NCBI RefSeq assembly: GCF_000517105.1
Contig: NZ_KI912149.1
Span: forward strand, 1,141,946-1,205,945
From: Fischerella sp. PCC 9605
GTDB lineage: Bacteria; Cyanobacteriota; Cyanobacteriia; Cyanobacteriales; Nostocaceae
Direction of reading: 5' to 3'
Length of the DNA stretch: 64,000 nucleotides
Shown in pieces: positions 36,820 to 46,560 of this stretch; position 1 is the stretch's first letter, and every line of letters begins with the position of its first letter. The notes beneath the pieces were generated by a model. It saw only the letters and a list, made by a program, of their open reading frames with translations. It did no database searches and was not told the DNA's origin. The position numbers and the translations under genes are program-made.

Positions 36820-37374
36820 GTGAGCAAATCGAAATTAGAACTGAAATTAATAACAACACCAGATTTGAATGCGGTGCTGGAGCTAGATATGGCTTGTTTT
36901 GGCGGTTTTTGGACACTGGAAGCTTACCAAAGAGAGTTAGACAGCCCTAACAGCGTTTTACTTGGTTTATTTGCGCCTTTCTCTCCGTTAGAACTTCTGG
37001 CAATGGGTTGCTATTGGTCAATTTTAGAAGAAGCCCACATTACAATTTTGGCGGTTCAACCCCAATACCAAGGGCAAGGATTAGGACAGGCAATGCTATA
37101 TTCTCTGCTTAAGACTGCTCACGATCGCGGCTTGGAACGAGCTACCCTCGAAGTACGAGTTTCGAATCAAGCAGCTATTTCTTTATATCAAAAATTTGGG
37201 TTTAAAACTGCTGGACGGCGGCGACGTTACTACAAAGATAATGATGAGGACGCGCTGATTCTTTGGTTAGGAGATATGCAATATCCAGAATTTCAAAATA
37301 CTTTGGAAAACTTACGTGCCAAAATCAGCGATCGCCTCAGTCAATTTTCTTGGTATTTAGTCAATAGTCATTAG
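36820..37374 (+). CDS. rimI: Ribosomal-protein-alanine N-acetyltransferase
   Basis: A 184-residue GNAT protein. The acetyl-CoA site is VQPQYQGQGLGQAMLYSLL, followed by ERATLEVRVSNQAAISLYQKFGFKTAGRRRRYYKDNDEDALIL, the full RimI pattern. The GTG at 36820 gives an N terminus (SKSKLELKLITTPDLNAVLELDMACFGGFW) typical of the family; an ATG-led frame from 36748 would add 24 residues from repeat DNA. The gene lies between lysA and clpC, as in other cyanobacteria. Confidence 0.88.
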   Translation: MSKSKLELKLITTPDLNAVLELDMACFGGFWTLEAYQRELDSPNSVLLGLFAPFSPLELLAMGCYWSILEEAHITILAVQPQYQGQGLGQAMLYSLLKTAHDRGLERATLEVRVSNQAAISLYQKFGFKTAGRRRRYYKDNDEDALILWLGDMQYPEFQNTLENLRAKISDRLSQFSWYLVNSH

Positions 37375-37862
37375 TCATTAGTTAATGGTTAGTGGTTAGT
37401 AGTTAGTGTTTGTTAACTATGCCCAATGCCCGATGCCCAATGCCCAGTGCCCACTCCCCCATCTCCCCATCTCCCACTCCCCTGTAAGAGGTATAGTTGA
37501 GCAATAAGCTGTTAATTTTATTAACTTAAAATAATTTTTACTTTCACACTGTATATTATAAAAAATTATCATATTGTTCAAAAAGGTATTGACAGTAACC
37601 TAAATATATGGTATATATCTCTACTTGGGATTGGCATTAAAAACTCATAAATCTAAACTTTTCGTCTGTAGTCAATCTCCAGAAAAGACGGTAAATTCAA
37701 GCTCCTCAATACATAGTCAATAAAAAGTAATAAATAGCAAACAATTTCCCATCAATCCTGGGTGATCCTGGTTGAATGTCTATTTCTTTATACAGACATT
37801 CAACTTATTTGGCTGTGCTAAAATCAGCGTACCGGCACGACGCAGGTGATGGGAAAAATGCC
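37375..37862. other. 488-base region upstream of clpC
   Basis: The first part has ATTAGTT/TTAGTGG repeats and tandem TGCCCAA units (37419-37460). The rest is AT-rich and holds a well-spaced sigma-70-type promoter (37589-37617). No gene is seen; a frame open from 37776 joins clpC but is not needed. Confidence 0.6.
37589..37617 (+). promoter_or_regulatory. Candidate clpC promoter
   Basis: TTGACA, 17 bases, TATATA, with AT-rich flanks. It lies about 245 bases upstream of the clpC start. The transcription start is not known. Confidence 0.5.
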
Positions 37863-40334
37863 ATGTTTGAACGCTTCACAGAAAAAGCCATTAAGGTAAT
37901 CATGCTGGCCCAGGAAGAGGCACGCCGCCTGGGACACAATTTTGTGGGTACCGAGCAGATCCTCCTGGGTCTGATTGGAGAAGGTACCGGAGTGGCGGCC
38001 AAGGTGCTGAAATCTATGGGCGTCAATCTCAAGGATGCTCGGATTGAGGTAGAAAAAATCATAGGTCGAGGATCGGGCTTTGTCGCTGTGGAAATTCCGT
38101 TTACGCCACGGGCAAAGCGGGTTCTAGAACTATCCTTGGAAGAAGCGCGCCAATTAGGGCATAACTACATTGGCACCGAGCATCTGCTGTTGGGCCTGAT
38201 CCGAGAAGGGGAAGGTGTAGCAGCCAGGGTGCTAGAAAACCTGGGCGTGGATCTCTCTAAGGTTAGAACTCAAGTAATCCGGATGCTGGGAGAAACCGCT
38301 GAGGTGGGCGCTCCCGGTGCTCAATCAGGACGCAATAAGACCCCGACCTTAGATGAATTCGGCTCCAACTTGACGCAAATGGCGTTGGATGGCAAGCTCG
38401 ATCCCGTGGTGGGACGCGCCAAGGAAATCGAGCGGGTGATTCAGATTTTGGGTCGCCGCACCAAAAATAATCCGGTGCTGATTGGAGAACCAGGGGTCGG
38501 TAAGACCGCGATCGCCGAAGGTTTAGCGCAACGCATTGGCAACAAAGATGTCCCCGACATTTTGGAAGACAAGCGCGTAGTCACATTAGATATTGGTTTA
38601 CTCGTAGCAGGAACAAAGTACCGAGGTGAATTTGAAGAGCGTCTGAAGAAAATCATGGATGAGATTCGTCAGGCGGGAAATGTAATTTTAGTAATAGACG
38701 AAGTACACACCTTAATTGGTGCGGGTGCGGCGGAAGGCGCTATTGATGCGGCGAACATCCTCAAGCCAGCCTTGGCCAGAGGTGAATTGCAGTGCATTGG
38801 TGCCACAACTCTAGATGAATACCGCAAACACATTGAGCGGGATGCAGCCCTAGAACGTCGCTTCCAGCCAGTGATGGTCGGTGAACCAACTGTGGATGAA
38901 ACAATAGAAATTTTGCGGGGTCTGCGGGATCGCTACGAGCAACACCACAAACTGAAGATTTCCGACGATGCGTTGATTGCGGCGGCGAAATTGTCCGACC
39001 GTTACATTAGCGATCGCTATCTACCAGATAAAGCCATCGACTTGATTGATGAAGCTGGTTCTCGGGTACGCTTGATTAACTCCCAACTGCCACCTGCAGC
39101 CAAGGAATTAGACAAAGAACTGCGCCAAATATTAAAAGAAAAAGACGACGCAGTTCGCGCCCAAGATTTTGACCGCGCTGGAGAACTACGCGATCGCGAA
39201 ATGGAAATCAAAGCCGAAATTCGCGCGATCGCTCAAAGCAAGGCTGGTGGTGGTCGTGCAGATGGCGAAGAACCTGTAGTTAACGAAGAAGACATTGCCC
39301 ATATTGTTGCTTCTTGGACAGGCGTACCGGTGAACAAACTCACCGAATCCGAGTCCGAAAAGTTGCTACACATGGAAGACACCTTGCATCAGCGCCTAAT
39401 TGGTCAAGAAGATGCTGTGAAAGCAGTTTCACGGGCAATTCGCCGCGCTCGTGTTGGCTTAAAGAACCCCAACCGACCCATCGCTAGCTTTGTCTTCTCC
39501 GGGCCTACTGGTGTAGGTAAAACCGAGTTGGCAAAAGCATTGGCATCTTACTTCTTCGGTTCCGAAGAAGCAATGATCCGCCTGGATATGTCCGAATACA
39601 TGGAACGCCACACCGTCTCCAAGTTAATCGGTTCGCCTCCAGGTTACGTTGGCTACAACGAAGGCGGTCAACTCACCGAAGCAGTACGCCGTCGTCCTTA
39701 CACCGTGGTGCTGTTCGACGAAATCGAAAAAGCGCACCCCGATGTCTTCAACATGCTGCTGCAAATTTTGGAAGACGGTCGCTTAACCGATGCTAAGGGT
39801 CGTACAGTTGACTTCAAGAATACCTTGCTAATTTTGACATCCAACATTGGTTCCAAGGTGATTGAAAAAGGTGGTGGCGGTATTGGCTTCGAGTTCTCTG
39901 AAGACGCTAGCGAGTCGCAGTACAACCGAATTAAGTTCTTGGTGAATGAAGAACTGAAGAACTACTTCCGTCCAGAATTCCTCAACCGTCTGGATGAAAT
40001 TATCGTCTTCCGTCAACTGAGCAAGGAAGAGGTAATGCAAATTGCCGATATCATGCTCAAGGAAGTATTCGGTCGCCTTACCGAAAAAGGAATTTCTTTG
40101 GAAGTTACCGATCGCTTCAAAGAGCGGCTGTTGCAAGAGGGTTACAACCCCAGCTACGGTGCAAGACCGTTACGTCGGGCAATTATGCGCTTGCTAGAAG
40201 ATAGCCTCGCAGAAGAGATTCTGTCTGGTCGTATCAAGGAGGGTGACGTCGCTATTGTTGATGTGGAAGAAGGCGGTACTGTGACAGTACGCGCCGAACA
40301 GCGCCGAGAATTGATGACTCCTGGTGTTGAGTAG
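37863..40334 (+). CDS. clpC: ClpC, AAA+ unfoldase of the Clp protease
   Basis: An 823-residue HSP100 protein. Order: two Clp_N repeats ([43 protein letters not shown]), AAA domain 1 (Walker [14 protein letters not shown], Walker [10 protein letters not shown]), UVR-like middle region ([20 protein letters not shown]), AAA domain 2 ([24 protein letters not shown]) and a C-terminal domain with the VGF-type region for ClpP docking. It unfolds substrates for ClpP and is essential in cyanobacteria. ATG at 37863 gives the standard N terminus [10 protein letters not shown] strong terminator follows. Confidence 0.97.
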   Translation: MFERFTEKAIKVIMLAQEEARRLGHNFVGTEQILLGLIGEGTGVAAKVLKSMGVNLKDARIEVEKIIGRGSGFVAVEIPFTPRAKRVLELSLEEARQLGHNYIGTEHLLLGLIREGEGVAARVLENLGVDLSKVRTQVIRMLGETAEVGAPGAQSGRNKTPTLDEFGSNLTQMALDGKLDPVVGRAKEIERVIQILGRRTKNNPVLIGEPGVGKTAIAEGLAQRIGNKDVPDILEDKRVVTLDIGLLVAGTKYRGEFEERLKKIMDEIRQAGNVILVIDEVHTLIGAGAAEGAIDAANILKPALARGELQCIGATTLDEYRKHIERDAALERRFQPVMVGEPTVDETIEILRGLRDRYEQHHKLKISDDALIAAAKLSDRYISDRYLPDKAIDLIDEAGSRVRLINSQLPPAAKELDKELRQILKEKDDAVRAQDFDRAGELRDREMEIKAEIRAIAQSKAGGGRADGEEPVVNEEDIAHIVASWTGVPVNKLTESESEKLLHMEDTLHQRLIGQEDAVKAVSRAIRRARVGLKNPNRPIASFVFSGPTGVGKTELAKALASYFFGSEEAMIRLDMSEYMERHTVSKLIGSPPGYVGYNEGGQLTEAVRRRPYTVVLFDEIEKAHPDVFNMLLQILEDGRLTDAKGRTVDFKNTLLILTSNIGSKVIEKGGGGIGFEFSEDASESQYNRIKFLVNEELKNYFRPEFLNRLDEIIVFRQLSKEEVMQIADIMLKEVFGRLTEKGISLEVTDRFKERLLQEGYNPSYGARPLRRAIMRLLEDSLAEEILSGRIKEGDVAIVDVEEGGTVTVRAEQRRELMTPGVE

Positions 40335-40386
40335 ATTTTAGGTTTTGGAATTTGAATTTAGTCTGAAATCTAAAATTTAGAAATTG

Positions 40387-40423
40387 AAAACGGTAGAGGA
40401 TGAAAATCCTCTACCGTTTTTTT
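40387..40423 (+). terminator. Rho-independent terminator of clpC
   Basis: AAAACGGTAGAGGAT, loop GAAA, then the exact complement ATCCTCTACCGTTTT and further Ts. The 15-bp perfect stem ends in a seven-T run. Confidence 0.93.
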
Positions 40424-40583
40424 GTTGTACTGTGCGATCTACACTTGCAGCGATTGTGAAAACATCTGTATTTATTTTGCATTTTCTTGCAGTCAGCCTC
40501 GCACAAACTCTTAGGCAGTGAAATTACGATATGTAATGTATTTAATCCCTTCATGATATTGCGCTTTGAGCGCTACAACCTTT

Positions 40584-41921
40584 ATGAAACTTAGATTAAA
40601 ACAATCGCTACAGCGGCTGAGGTTCCTACGAATCTTCGGGCTAATCTTGATTTTATTAATAAGTATGAAGTTGCTTTTTGCTTGTACCAATCAGTCAACG
40701 GAAGTTGTGAAGCTATCTTTTGTAGTGACACAACGTGAAGCTCTATATTGGAAGCCGCTAATCGATCAATTTAATTCTAACAACCCAAATATCCAGGTTG
40801 AACTAAAAAATTTTGCTGGAAATAACCCACAAAACCCAAATTCCAGTACAGAAGTCAGAAATACATACATCTCCGACTTGGAAAGCAAATCGCCGTCATA
40901 TGACCTAATTTACATGGACATTATTTGGGTTCCTGAATTTGCCCAAAAAAATTTGCTGATGGATATTACTCAAGAATTTTCAAAAGACGAATTGAACAAG
41001 TTTATAAGTAGTGAGGTTGAATATGGAAAATATAAAAACAAACTATATCGTATTCCCTTCCGCAGCGATGTGGGCGTACTTTACTATCGCAAAGATTTGC
41101 TAGATGAGCTAAATCAGAAGCCACCAGAAACATTTGAGGATTTAATGCAAATTTCTCGTGAAGTAAAGCGACAGAGAAGCATTCCATACGGTTATCTTTG
41201 GCAGGGAAAACCTTCGGAAGCAATGACAGCAATGTTTGTTGAAGTACTTTACAGTTCTGGTGGCTTTTGGATTGATGAGAACAAAAATGTAGGATTAGAC
41301 AAACCAGAAGCAATAAAGGCGGTTGAATTTTTACGCGACACAATTAAACAAGGTATTTCTCCTAAGAATCTTACAACTTACGCTTACGATGAACAATATA
41401 CCCGTAGCTTATTTAGGGATAGTAAAGCCATTTTTATGCGTAATTGGCCTAATGTCTGGCTTGATGTTAATGGCTCAGAACCTTCTTTTCCTGGTAAGAT
41501 TGGCATTAAACCTGTGGTTCATGCAGAAGGAAAGGAAAGTCGTGCCTGCAAAGGCAGCTGGGGCTTTGGAATTGCCAAAAATACAAAATATAAAAAACAA
41601 GCTTTGAATGCGATTAAATTCTTCACAAGTGCAGCATCTCAGCAGAAGTTTACCCTAGCATATGGCTCTATGCCGAGCCGTAGAGATTTGTTTTATGAGC
41701 CAAGGATTGCTGCTAAATACAGATACTATCCAGAACTGCTGAAGATGGTTGAAAACTCGGTTGCACGTCCACCTATTCCTGAATATGCAGAAGCATCCCG
41801 CATTTTACAAAAATATCTTAGTGAGGCTCTGAATCCTGATAACAAAGATTATAAACAGATGATGGAAGAGGCAGCTTCTCAAACAGAGAAGTTACTTATA
41901 AAATCCAATCGCCAATTATAA
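40584..41921 (+). CDS. Sugar ABC transporter substrate-binding lipoprotein (family 1, MalE-like)
   Basis: A 445-residue extracytoplasmic binding protein. A hydrophobic N-terminal segment ends in a lipobox (LLFACTN). The mature part has the family-1 layout: LSFVVTQREALYWKPLIDQFNSNNPNIQVELKNF, then SPSYDLIYMDIIWVPEFAQKNLLMDI and PFRSDVGVLYYRKDLL. It should bind an oligosaccharide such as trehalose or maltose. No permease gene is adjacent; the MalK-like ATPase at 57014 is the nearest candidate partner but is 16 kb away. ATG 40584 is used; a TTG at 40566 is also in frame. Confidence 0.85.
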   Translation: MKLRLKQSLQRLRFLRIFGLILILLISMKLLFACTNQSTEVVKLSFVVTQREALYWKPLIDQFNSNNPNIQVELKNFAGNNPQNPNSSTEVRNTYISDLESKSPSYDLIYMDIIWVPEFAQKNLLMDITQEFSKDELNKFISSEVEYGKYKNKLYRIPFRSDVGVLYYRKDLLDELNQKPPETFEDLMQISREVKRQRSIPYGYLWQGKPSEAMTAMFVEVLYSSGGFWIDENKNVGLDKPEAIKAVEFLRDTIKQGISPKNLTTYAYDEQYTRSLFRDSKAIFMRNWPNVWLDVNGSEPSFPGKIGIKPVVHAEGKESRACKGSWGFGIAKNTKYKKQALNAIKFFTSAASQQKFTLAYGSMPSRRDLFYEPRIAAKYRYYPELLKMVENSVARPPIPEYAEASRILQKYLSEALNPDNKDYKQMMEEAASQTEKLLIKSNRQL

Positions 41922-42921
41922 AATTACACCATTTTCTTGTCTTGACAATGCCATCGGCACTAGCCACAGCCAACTGCTTCTCATCCTTGGGATTGAAGGC
42001 GATCGCTACTAAACTATTGTTGTTATTATCGGGCAAGTCTTTAATCAAACGACCGTTGTTGTTCCAAATTTTTATCGTGCTGTCAGCATTAGCTGTGGCG
42101 ATAAACTTCCTACTGTTTGAACTGAAGGCAAAAGCCACTACCCGATCGTGTTCTAAAGGTTGAGGTGTGTTCTGCTTTTCCCATTCCCACAACTTCGCTT
42201 TTTTGTCCGAACCAAGCAGAAGCAGATATTTTCCTTCCGGACTAAAGTTGATAGCCACTGGGTAAGCTTCGAGGTTTACTTGCTTGATGACTTGGAAAGT
42301 AGTTGTGTCCCAGACTTGTGCATTGCCGTTAGCATCAGCTGTTGCTAGATACTTGCTATCTTTTGAACTGAAGGCAACAGCTACTACATTATTTAGTGGC
42401 ATAGTTTTATCGGTTTGCCACTCCCACACCTGTGCTTTGTTGTTCAGTCCGACTATGGCTAGATACTTTCCATCTAGACTGAAGCTAACAGCCCTTACGT
42501 ATTCATTGTATTGTTGAAGCTTAATTTCTTGAAAGTTGTTTGTATCCCACACTCGCACAGAACCGCCAGCAGTGGCTGTAGCTAGATAGTTGCCTTCAGG
42601 GCTGAAGGCAAGAGTAACTACGTAATTTGTATGCTCCAACAAGTTTAAAGGGCTAATGCTACCTTTGGCATCCATCTTCCACAAGCGTACGTTACCATCC
42701 AAACTGGCTGTGGCGATTTTTTCTCCATTTGGGCTGAATTTAAGGGCTACTACACCATCTTGATGAGACCCACAACCAACTGGCTTATTGTTACTGGTTG
42801 GTTCTAAGACTCTGACTGTATTGTCCAAACTTGCTGTGGCTATATACCTACCATCAGGGCTGAAAGCCATTTCACTCACATCTAAGGCTCGTGAATCACA
42901 GATTGTGTTTGGTTTGGCCAT
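41896..42921 (-). CDS. WD40-repeat protein, probably the detached C-terminal part of the upstream kinase
   Basis: A 341-residue protein of about seven WD40 blades (for example VSEMAFSPDGRYIATASLDNTVRVLE, VVALKFSPNGEKIATASLDGNVRLWK, VVTLAFSPEGNYLATATAGGSVRVWD). The last blade is damaged or incomplete (KTRKWCNFIIGDWIL). Its frame overlaps the end of the kinase gene upstream by 40 bases, in a different frame. Kinase, transmembrane helix and WD40 are commonly fused in cyanobacteria, so this may be a split fusion. Its stop lies 26 bases inside the end of the sugar-binding gene on the other strand. Confidence 0.8.
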   Translation of the reverse strand: MAKPNTICDSRALDVSEMAFSPDGRYIATASLDNTVRVLEPTSNNKPVGCGSHQDGVVALKFSPNGEKIATASLDGNVRLWKMDAKGSISPLNLLEHTNYVVTLAFSPEGNYLATATAGGSVRVWDTNNFQEIKLQQYNEYVRAVSFSLDGKYLAIVGLNNKAQVWEWQTDKTMPLNNVVAVAFSSKDSKYLATADANGNAQVWDTTTFQVIKQVNLEAYPVAINFSPEGKYLLLLGSDKKAKLWEWEKQNTPQPLEHDRVVAFAFSSNSRKFIATANADSTIKIWNNNGRLIKDLPDNNNNSLVAIAFNPKDEKQLAVASADGIVKTRKWCNFIIGDWIL

Positions 42922-44042
42922 ATCAATACACCCAGCAATAGGATGACGATCAACCCAACGATAACGCGCGAGCGAGATTGAGGAATAGGTCGGGGAGAGG
43001 GTCGAGGCACTGGTGGATTGGGAGAAGGCTGGAGAGGTGGAGGCAAAGTCTCGGTTTGGCTATTTTGCTGATGTAAAGAGCGACCAATTTCTTCTAAGCG
43101 TTGCAAGATGGTTTGTGTATTGGCAGGTCGATTTTCTACAGATGGAGCCATTAATGCGTCTATAAAATCTGCCAATGGCTTTGAAACTTGCGGCGCATTT
43201 TCTCGCCAAATCAACTGATTTGTTTGGGGGTTTTGATGAAAGTAATTAGGAGTGGGGTGATGACCTATTAGTAAATAAACAAATGTGCGTCCTAAAGCAA
43301 AGAAATCGGATTGTGGAACGGCTCTACCTTCAATTTGTTCTTGAGGAGTGTAGATAAATGATTCAACTCTTGTCACACCTCCGTGTCGATTAACCACTGT
43401 CTCTGTAACTTCCCTGGCTGTACCAAAATCAATCAACGCAAGCTTTCCATCAGGTTTTCGCATGATGTTCGAGGGTTTAATATCCCGATGAAAAAAGTTG
43501 TTTTGATGCACATAATCCAGTATTTCGGTGATTTCTTTCAGCCAATCTAGTGCTAGCTGTTCAGAAATTTTTCCATTCTGCCTCACCCAATCTTCCAAAT
43601 TATCCCCTTCAATTTTTTCCATCACCAAACACTGCAATTGTTGACCATCCTTCAACCGCCAGGGGAAACTATCATCTAGCTCTGCTTTGGGAATTCCTGG
43701 ATGCCTCAAATTAGTCAATATCTCTGCTTCTTGCTTAAACAGTTTGGTGTATTTCTCGTGGTCATTCTTCTTGAGAACCTTTAGGACTTTCGGCTCAGAG
43801 GATGTTACCTTTGCAGTCGGTTTCCTGAAAAGTGCAGCTACATGAGCAAGGGCTGGGAAAACAGGCTGAGTTTGTATAGCTGCTTCAAATACATCAAAAT
43901 AGGGTGAAAGGTCGAGGTCGCGTAGAGGTTTAACTAGTCGATATTGACCCTGAATTAGCAAGTCATTGCCGCAGGCTTGGCACTTGTAAAAGTTGTTGGG
44001 GTTGTGGCGATTTCGACATTTGGGGTTGATACAGTAGCTCAT
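42882..44042 (-). CDS. Ser/Thr protein kinase with zinc-ribbon and transmembrane tail (copy 1)
   Basis: A 386-residue Hanks-type kinase. An N-terminal zinc ribbon has two Cys pairs (CINPKC, CQACG). The kinase domain follows from about 34: the invariant Lys in KVLKVLKK, EAEILTNLRHPGIP, catalytic HRDIKPSN, DFG in LIDFGTAR, and APE replaced by PQE (YTPQEQIEG). After a Pro-rich linker (PPPLQPSPNPPVPRPSPRP) comes one transmembrane helix (VIVGLIVILLLGVLIW). It ends eight residues later (SVIHEP), just where a WD40 frame begins. It is closely similar to the kinase at 46561-48018. Confidence 0.9.
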   Translation of the reverse strand: MSYCINPKCRNRHNPNNFYKCQACGNDLLIQGQYRLVKPLRDLDLSPYFDVFEAAIQTQPVFPALAHVAALFRKPTAKVTSSEPKVLKVLKKNDHEKYTKLFKQEAEILTNLRHPGIPKAELDDSFPWRLKDGQQLQCLVMEKIEGDNLEDWVRQNGKISEQLALDWLKEITEILDYVHQNNFFHRDIKPSNIMRKPDGKLALIDFGTAREVTETVVNRHGGVTRVESFIYTPQEQIEGRAVPQSDFFALGRTFVYLLIGHHPTPNYFHQNPQTNQLIWRENAPQVSKPLADFIDALMAPSVENRPANTQTILQRLEEIGRSLHQQNSQTETLPPPLQPSPNPPVPRPSPRPIPQSRSRVIVGLIVILLLGVLIWPNQTQSVIHEP

Positions 44043-44097
44043 ACTTTTACGCCATCAAGATTGAGAAAGGGGTTAAATGTTTGGTCTTTTCACTGCT

Positions 44098-44422
44098 TTA
44101 CCTACTTATTCCATAAGTTCTTCTTACGTATTTCATACCAACAGGTTGTAGTGTGAACAGCACTGCACTTTGTTCTGTACTTTCTATGAGCGATCGCCGT
44201 TTCAGGCAATGCAAAGTCTCGATGATTTCCGATTCATCTAATACTACTAAACAGCGACGCTGACGCAAAAAATCAACTAATTGTGATAAATCTGACTGAG
44301 ATTGCTGCTGATGAGAAAACAAAGAAATCAAGTTTACCAAAAGAAATTCCAGTGGTGGCGCATGACGAAGACTACACCAGATAAAATACTCAAAATAGTG
44401 CTACTACACGGCAACGGTCTTG
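44098..44422 (-). pseudogene. NB-ARC ATPase remnant (decayed paralogue of the gene at 48046-49599)
   Basis: Three pieces of the neighbouring NB-ARC protein line up here in order. A short piece QDRCRVV (about 44422-44402) corresponds to QDCCRVV just before its P-loop. After a deletion that removes the P-loop comes FEYFIWCSLRHAPPLEFLLVNLISLFS and LVDFLRQRRCLVVLD (matching FEYVIWRSLRNAPAIEDFLKDL and RCLVVLD). After a second, larger deletion comes LKRRSLIESTEQSAVLFTLQPVGMKYV (matching LKRRSLIEQNPEENEASFTLQPVIMKYV). It then stops. It lies 56 bases upstream of kinase copy 1. Confidence 0.8.
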
Positions 44423-44477
44423 CACTTAGTGCAGATTTTTAATTTCCGTATTTAATCTTCCCAGAAACTATTGTTAA

Positions 44478-45335
44478 TTAAAACAAACGAGCGGGCTTCT
44501 TGTGAAGATTGGAATCAATCGACCGAACCCGACGCACTACGGAAATCATGTAATCGTAATTTGGTACTGGCGCCTCGGGTATATAACCTATTTCTCGAAC
44601 CAAACTTTCAGGGGCTGCACTCATGATTTTACGAATCTGTTCTTGTCGATTCGGTTCTACATTTGGTGCAATCAAAACCACATCTGGTGGAGCACTATGA
44701 GGATCTGTGTAAAGTAGGCGGAATTGCGTATCTTTCAACTGTGGGCTGTAAAAATTAAATTCTGCCAGCGAAAGCGCACCAGCCGCAGCCTTTTTTTGTG
44801 CAACCGATTCCAAAACAGTTTTGGGTGTAGGAGCAAATAGTACCTCAGCTAATGTTAAGCCATAAAGGTTGTAAACCGGGAAATAATATCCCGTTGCGGA
44901 ACCTACTTGGCCTAAAGCTACTGTTTGACCCTGAAGCTGTTTTAACTCTCGGATTGGGCTGTCGTTGCGAACAACCAGAATTGACCGCGAATGGCTCAAA
45001 TCTTGCAACGGAAACAGAGGGCGGTACTGGTGATCGGCGATCGCGATCGCTGCTATCCCCGAAGATGCAAAAACCAACGACCAAGCTTGGTTCTGAACCT
45101 GCTCTAGGGCTTTCTTTTCATTGTATGTAGGTTCTAGTTCAACACGTGCCCCCGTTTTTTGGGCTAAGTAGTGGTTGAAGTTGGCATATCTCTTCAGAGT
45201 TTGTTCTGCTTCAGTATAGCTAATTACACCAATAACTAACCGACCGCTAAAACTTGACGTTGGTGATTTACATCCTCCGAGTACAAAAATTAGAAATATC
45301 AGAAGACATAACCAACCTGATAATCTTAAAGGCAT
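44478..45335 (-). CDS. PhnD-like periplasmic substrate-binding lipoprotein
   Basis: A 285-residue lipoprotein (lipobox LGGC near residue 20). The body follows the PhnD/transferrin-like fold: LVIGVISYTEAEQTLKRYANFNHYLAQKTGARVELEP, then ALEQVQNQAWSLVFAS and GQTVALGQVGSATGYYFPVYNL. In transporters these proteins bind phosphonate or phosphite, but no permease or ATPase gene is beside it. In this block it may act as a ligand sensor instead. GTG at 45344 is an alternative start. It is divergent from the haem-c/HAMP gene and lies between two kinase modules. Confidence 0.82.
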   Translation of the reverse strand: MPLRLSGWLCLLIFLIFVLGGCKSPTSSFSGRLVIGVISYTEAEQTLKRYANFNHYLAQKTGARVELEPTYNEKKALEQVQNQAWSLVFASSGIAAIAIADHQYRPLFPLQDLSHSRSILVVRNDSPIRELKQLQGQTVALGQVGSATGYYFPVYNLYGLTLAEVLFAPTPKTVLESVAQKKAAAGALSLAEFNFYSPQLKDTQFRLLYTDPHSAPPDVVLIAPNVEPNRQEQIRKIMSAAPESLVREIGYIPEAPVPNYDYMISVVRRVRSIDSNLHKKPARLF

Positions 45336-45639
45336 TACTAGCACTAATTCTGAAAATACTTTTTTGGTGTTAATATTAATACCCTGTATAAAAATTATTT
45401 TATACTATTTGAGAGATATATTCTCTTATTATTTCTATAGGACTCATATTTGATTTTTGAAATATGCGTAGGGTGCGTTACGCGATCGCGTAACACACCC
45501 TACAGATACTTAGATTTTTTCATAAATCAAATCGGATTCCTATAGTATTTACAACTTTAAGTCAAAGCTGAAAACCGAAATATAATTTTAAGCAAGCCCT
45601 ACCTAAGAATTAGTTGTAAATTTCTGGGAGGCCAATAAC
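45336..45639. other. 304-base divergent intergenic region with MITE-like element
   Basis: It holds the promoters for the PhnD-like and haem-c/HAMP genes and the element at 45435-45545. No other structure is seen. Confidence 0.6.
45435..45545. repeat. MITE-like palindromic element, copy A
   Basis: The 111-bp element has outer inverted repeats (CTATAGGA ... ATTTGATTT ... TGAAA at both ends) around an inner near-perfect palindrome of two 18-bp arms (45468-45503, one mismatch; GTAGGGTGCGTTACGCGA). Copy B at 54283-54477 shares both outer ends. It lies in the promoter region between two divergent genes. Confidence 0.75.
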
Positions 45640-46554
45640 ATGTTTTTTAATAAACGTTTTAGAGATACCAATATTGGCACAAAATTTAATATATTTTTGA
45701 TGCTTATTTTCATACTAAGCATTACATTAAGTGGTGGTGTTCTATCAACAGTACTTCAGCACACAGCCCAAAATGAAATCACTTCTCAAGCCAAGATTCT
45801 GTTTCAAGCTGTTAATTCAGTTAGAAACTATACACAAGAGCGGGTAAATCCCCTGCTAGTAGCCAGGCTTGAAACCGAAGCAGCGTTTATTCCAGAAGCA
45901 ATACCAACCTTCTCTGTGAGAGAAGTATTTGAAAATTTTCGTAAAAGCGAAGAATATAAAAATTTCTTCTATAAAGATGCAGCACCAAATCCTACTAATT
46001 TACGTGACAAAGCTGATGAATTTGAAACTAAGCTTGTAGAAGAATTTCGTCGCAACTCAAAGAAAAAAGAAGATTACGGCTTTCGCGATCTTCCTGAAGG
46101 TAAAGTATTTTACATAGCTCGACCATTTATCATCACAGAACAAAAGTGCTTACAATGCCATTCAACACCAGCACAAGCACCTAAAAGTTTATTATCCAGT
46201 TACGGTTCAGAACATGGCTTTGGCTGGAAACTCAATGATATTGTTGCTGCTCAAATTGTGTATGTTCCGGCTGAAGAAGTTTTTGATAGTGTCCGTCGCT
46301 CTTTTTCTTTGATAATGGGAGTTTTAATTTGTATATTTGCCATAATACTTATAGTAATCAATGTTTTACTGAAAAAAGCAGTAATTCAGCGAATCAAAAG
46401 CATAGCGAATACTGCACAAAAAGTTAGTACTGGAAATATGCATGTTGATTTCACAGAAAACTCTAAAGATGAAATTGGTGCTTTAGCTGTAGCATTCAAT
46501 CGGATGAAGTCAAGTCTTGAAATAGCTATGAAGCTTCTTAAGCATAAAAAATAG
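45640..46554 (+). CDS. Haem-c sensor: Tll0287-like (DUF3365) domain with HAMP
   Basis: A 304-residue membrane protein. A helix at about 17-37, an extracytoplasmic Tll0287-like domain (about 40-220) with a c-type haem motif CLQCH at residues 170-174, a second helix about 222-245, then a HAMP domain to the end (SIANTAQKVSTGNMHVDFTENSKDEIGALAVAFNRM). There is no kinase or methyl-accepting domain, so any output must pass to a partner. The haem suggests redox or gas sensing. It is divergent from the PhnD-like gene and convergent with kinase copy 2 (6 bases between stops). GGGAGG lies upstream of ATG. Confidence 0.85.
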   Translation: MFFNKRFRDTNIGTKFNIFLMLIFILSITLSGGVLSTVLQHTAQNEITSQAKILFQAVNSVRNYTQERVNPLLVARLETEAAFIPEAIPTFSVREVFENFRKSEEYKNFFYKDAAPNPTNLRDKADEFETKLVEEFRRNSKKKEDYGFRDLPEGKVFYIARPFIITEQKCLQCHSTPAQAPKSLLSSYGSEHGFGWKLNDIVAAQIVYVPAEEVFDSVRRSFSLIMGVLICIFAIILIVINVLLKKAVIQRIKSIANTAQKVSTGNMHVDFTENSKDEIGALAVAFNRMKSSLEIAMKLLKHKK

Positions 46555-46560
46555 TCAAAC

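Noticed and set aside
37776-37862. N-terminal extension of clpC
   Set aside because: The family begins at MFERFTEKA; the 29 added residues are not family-like.
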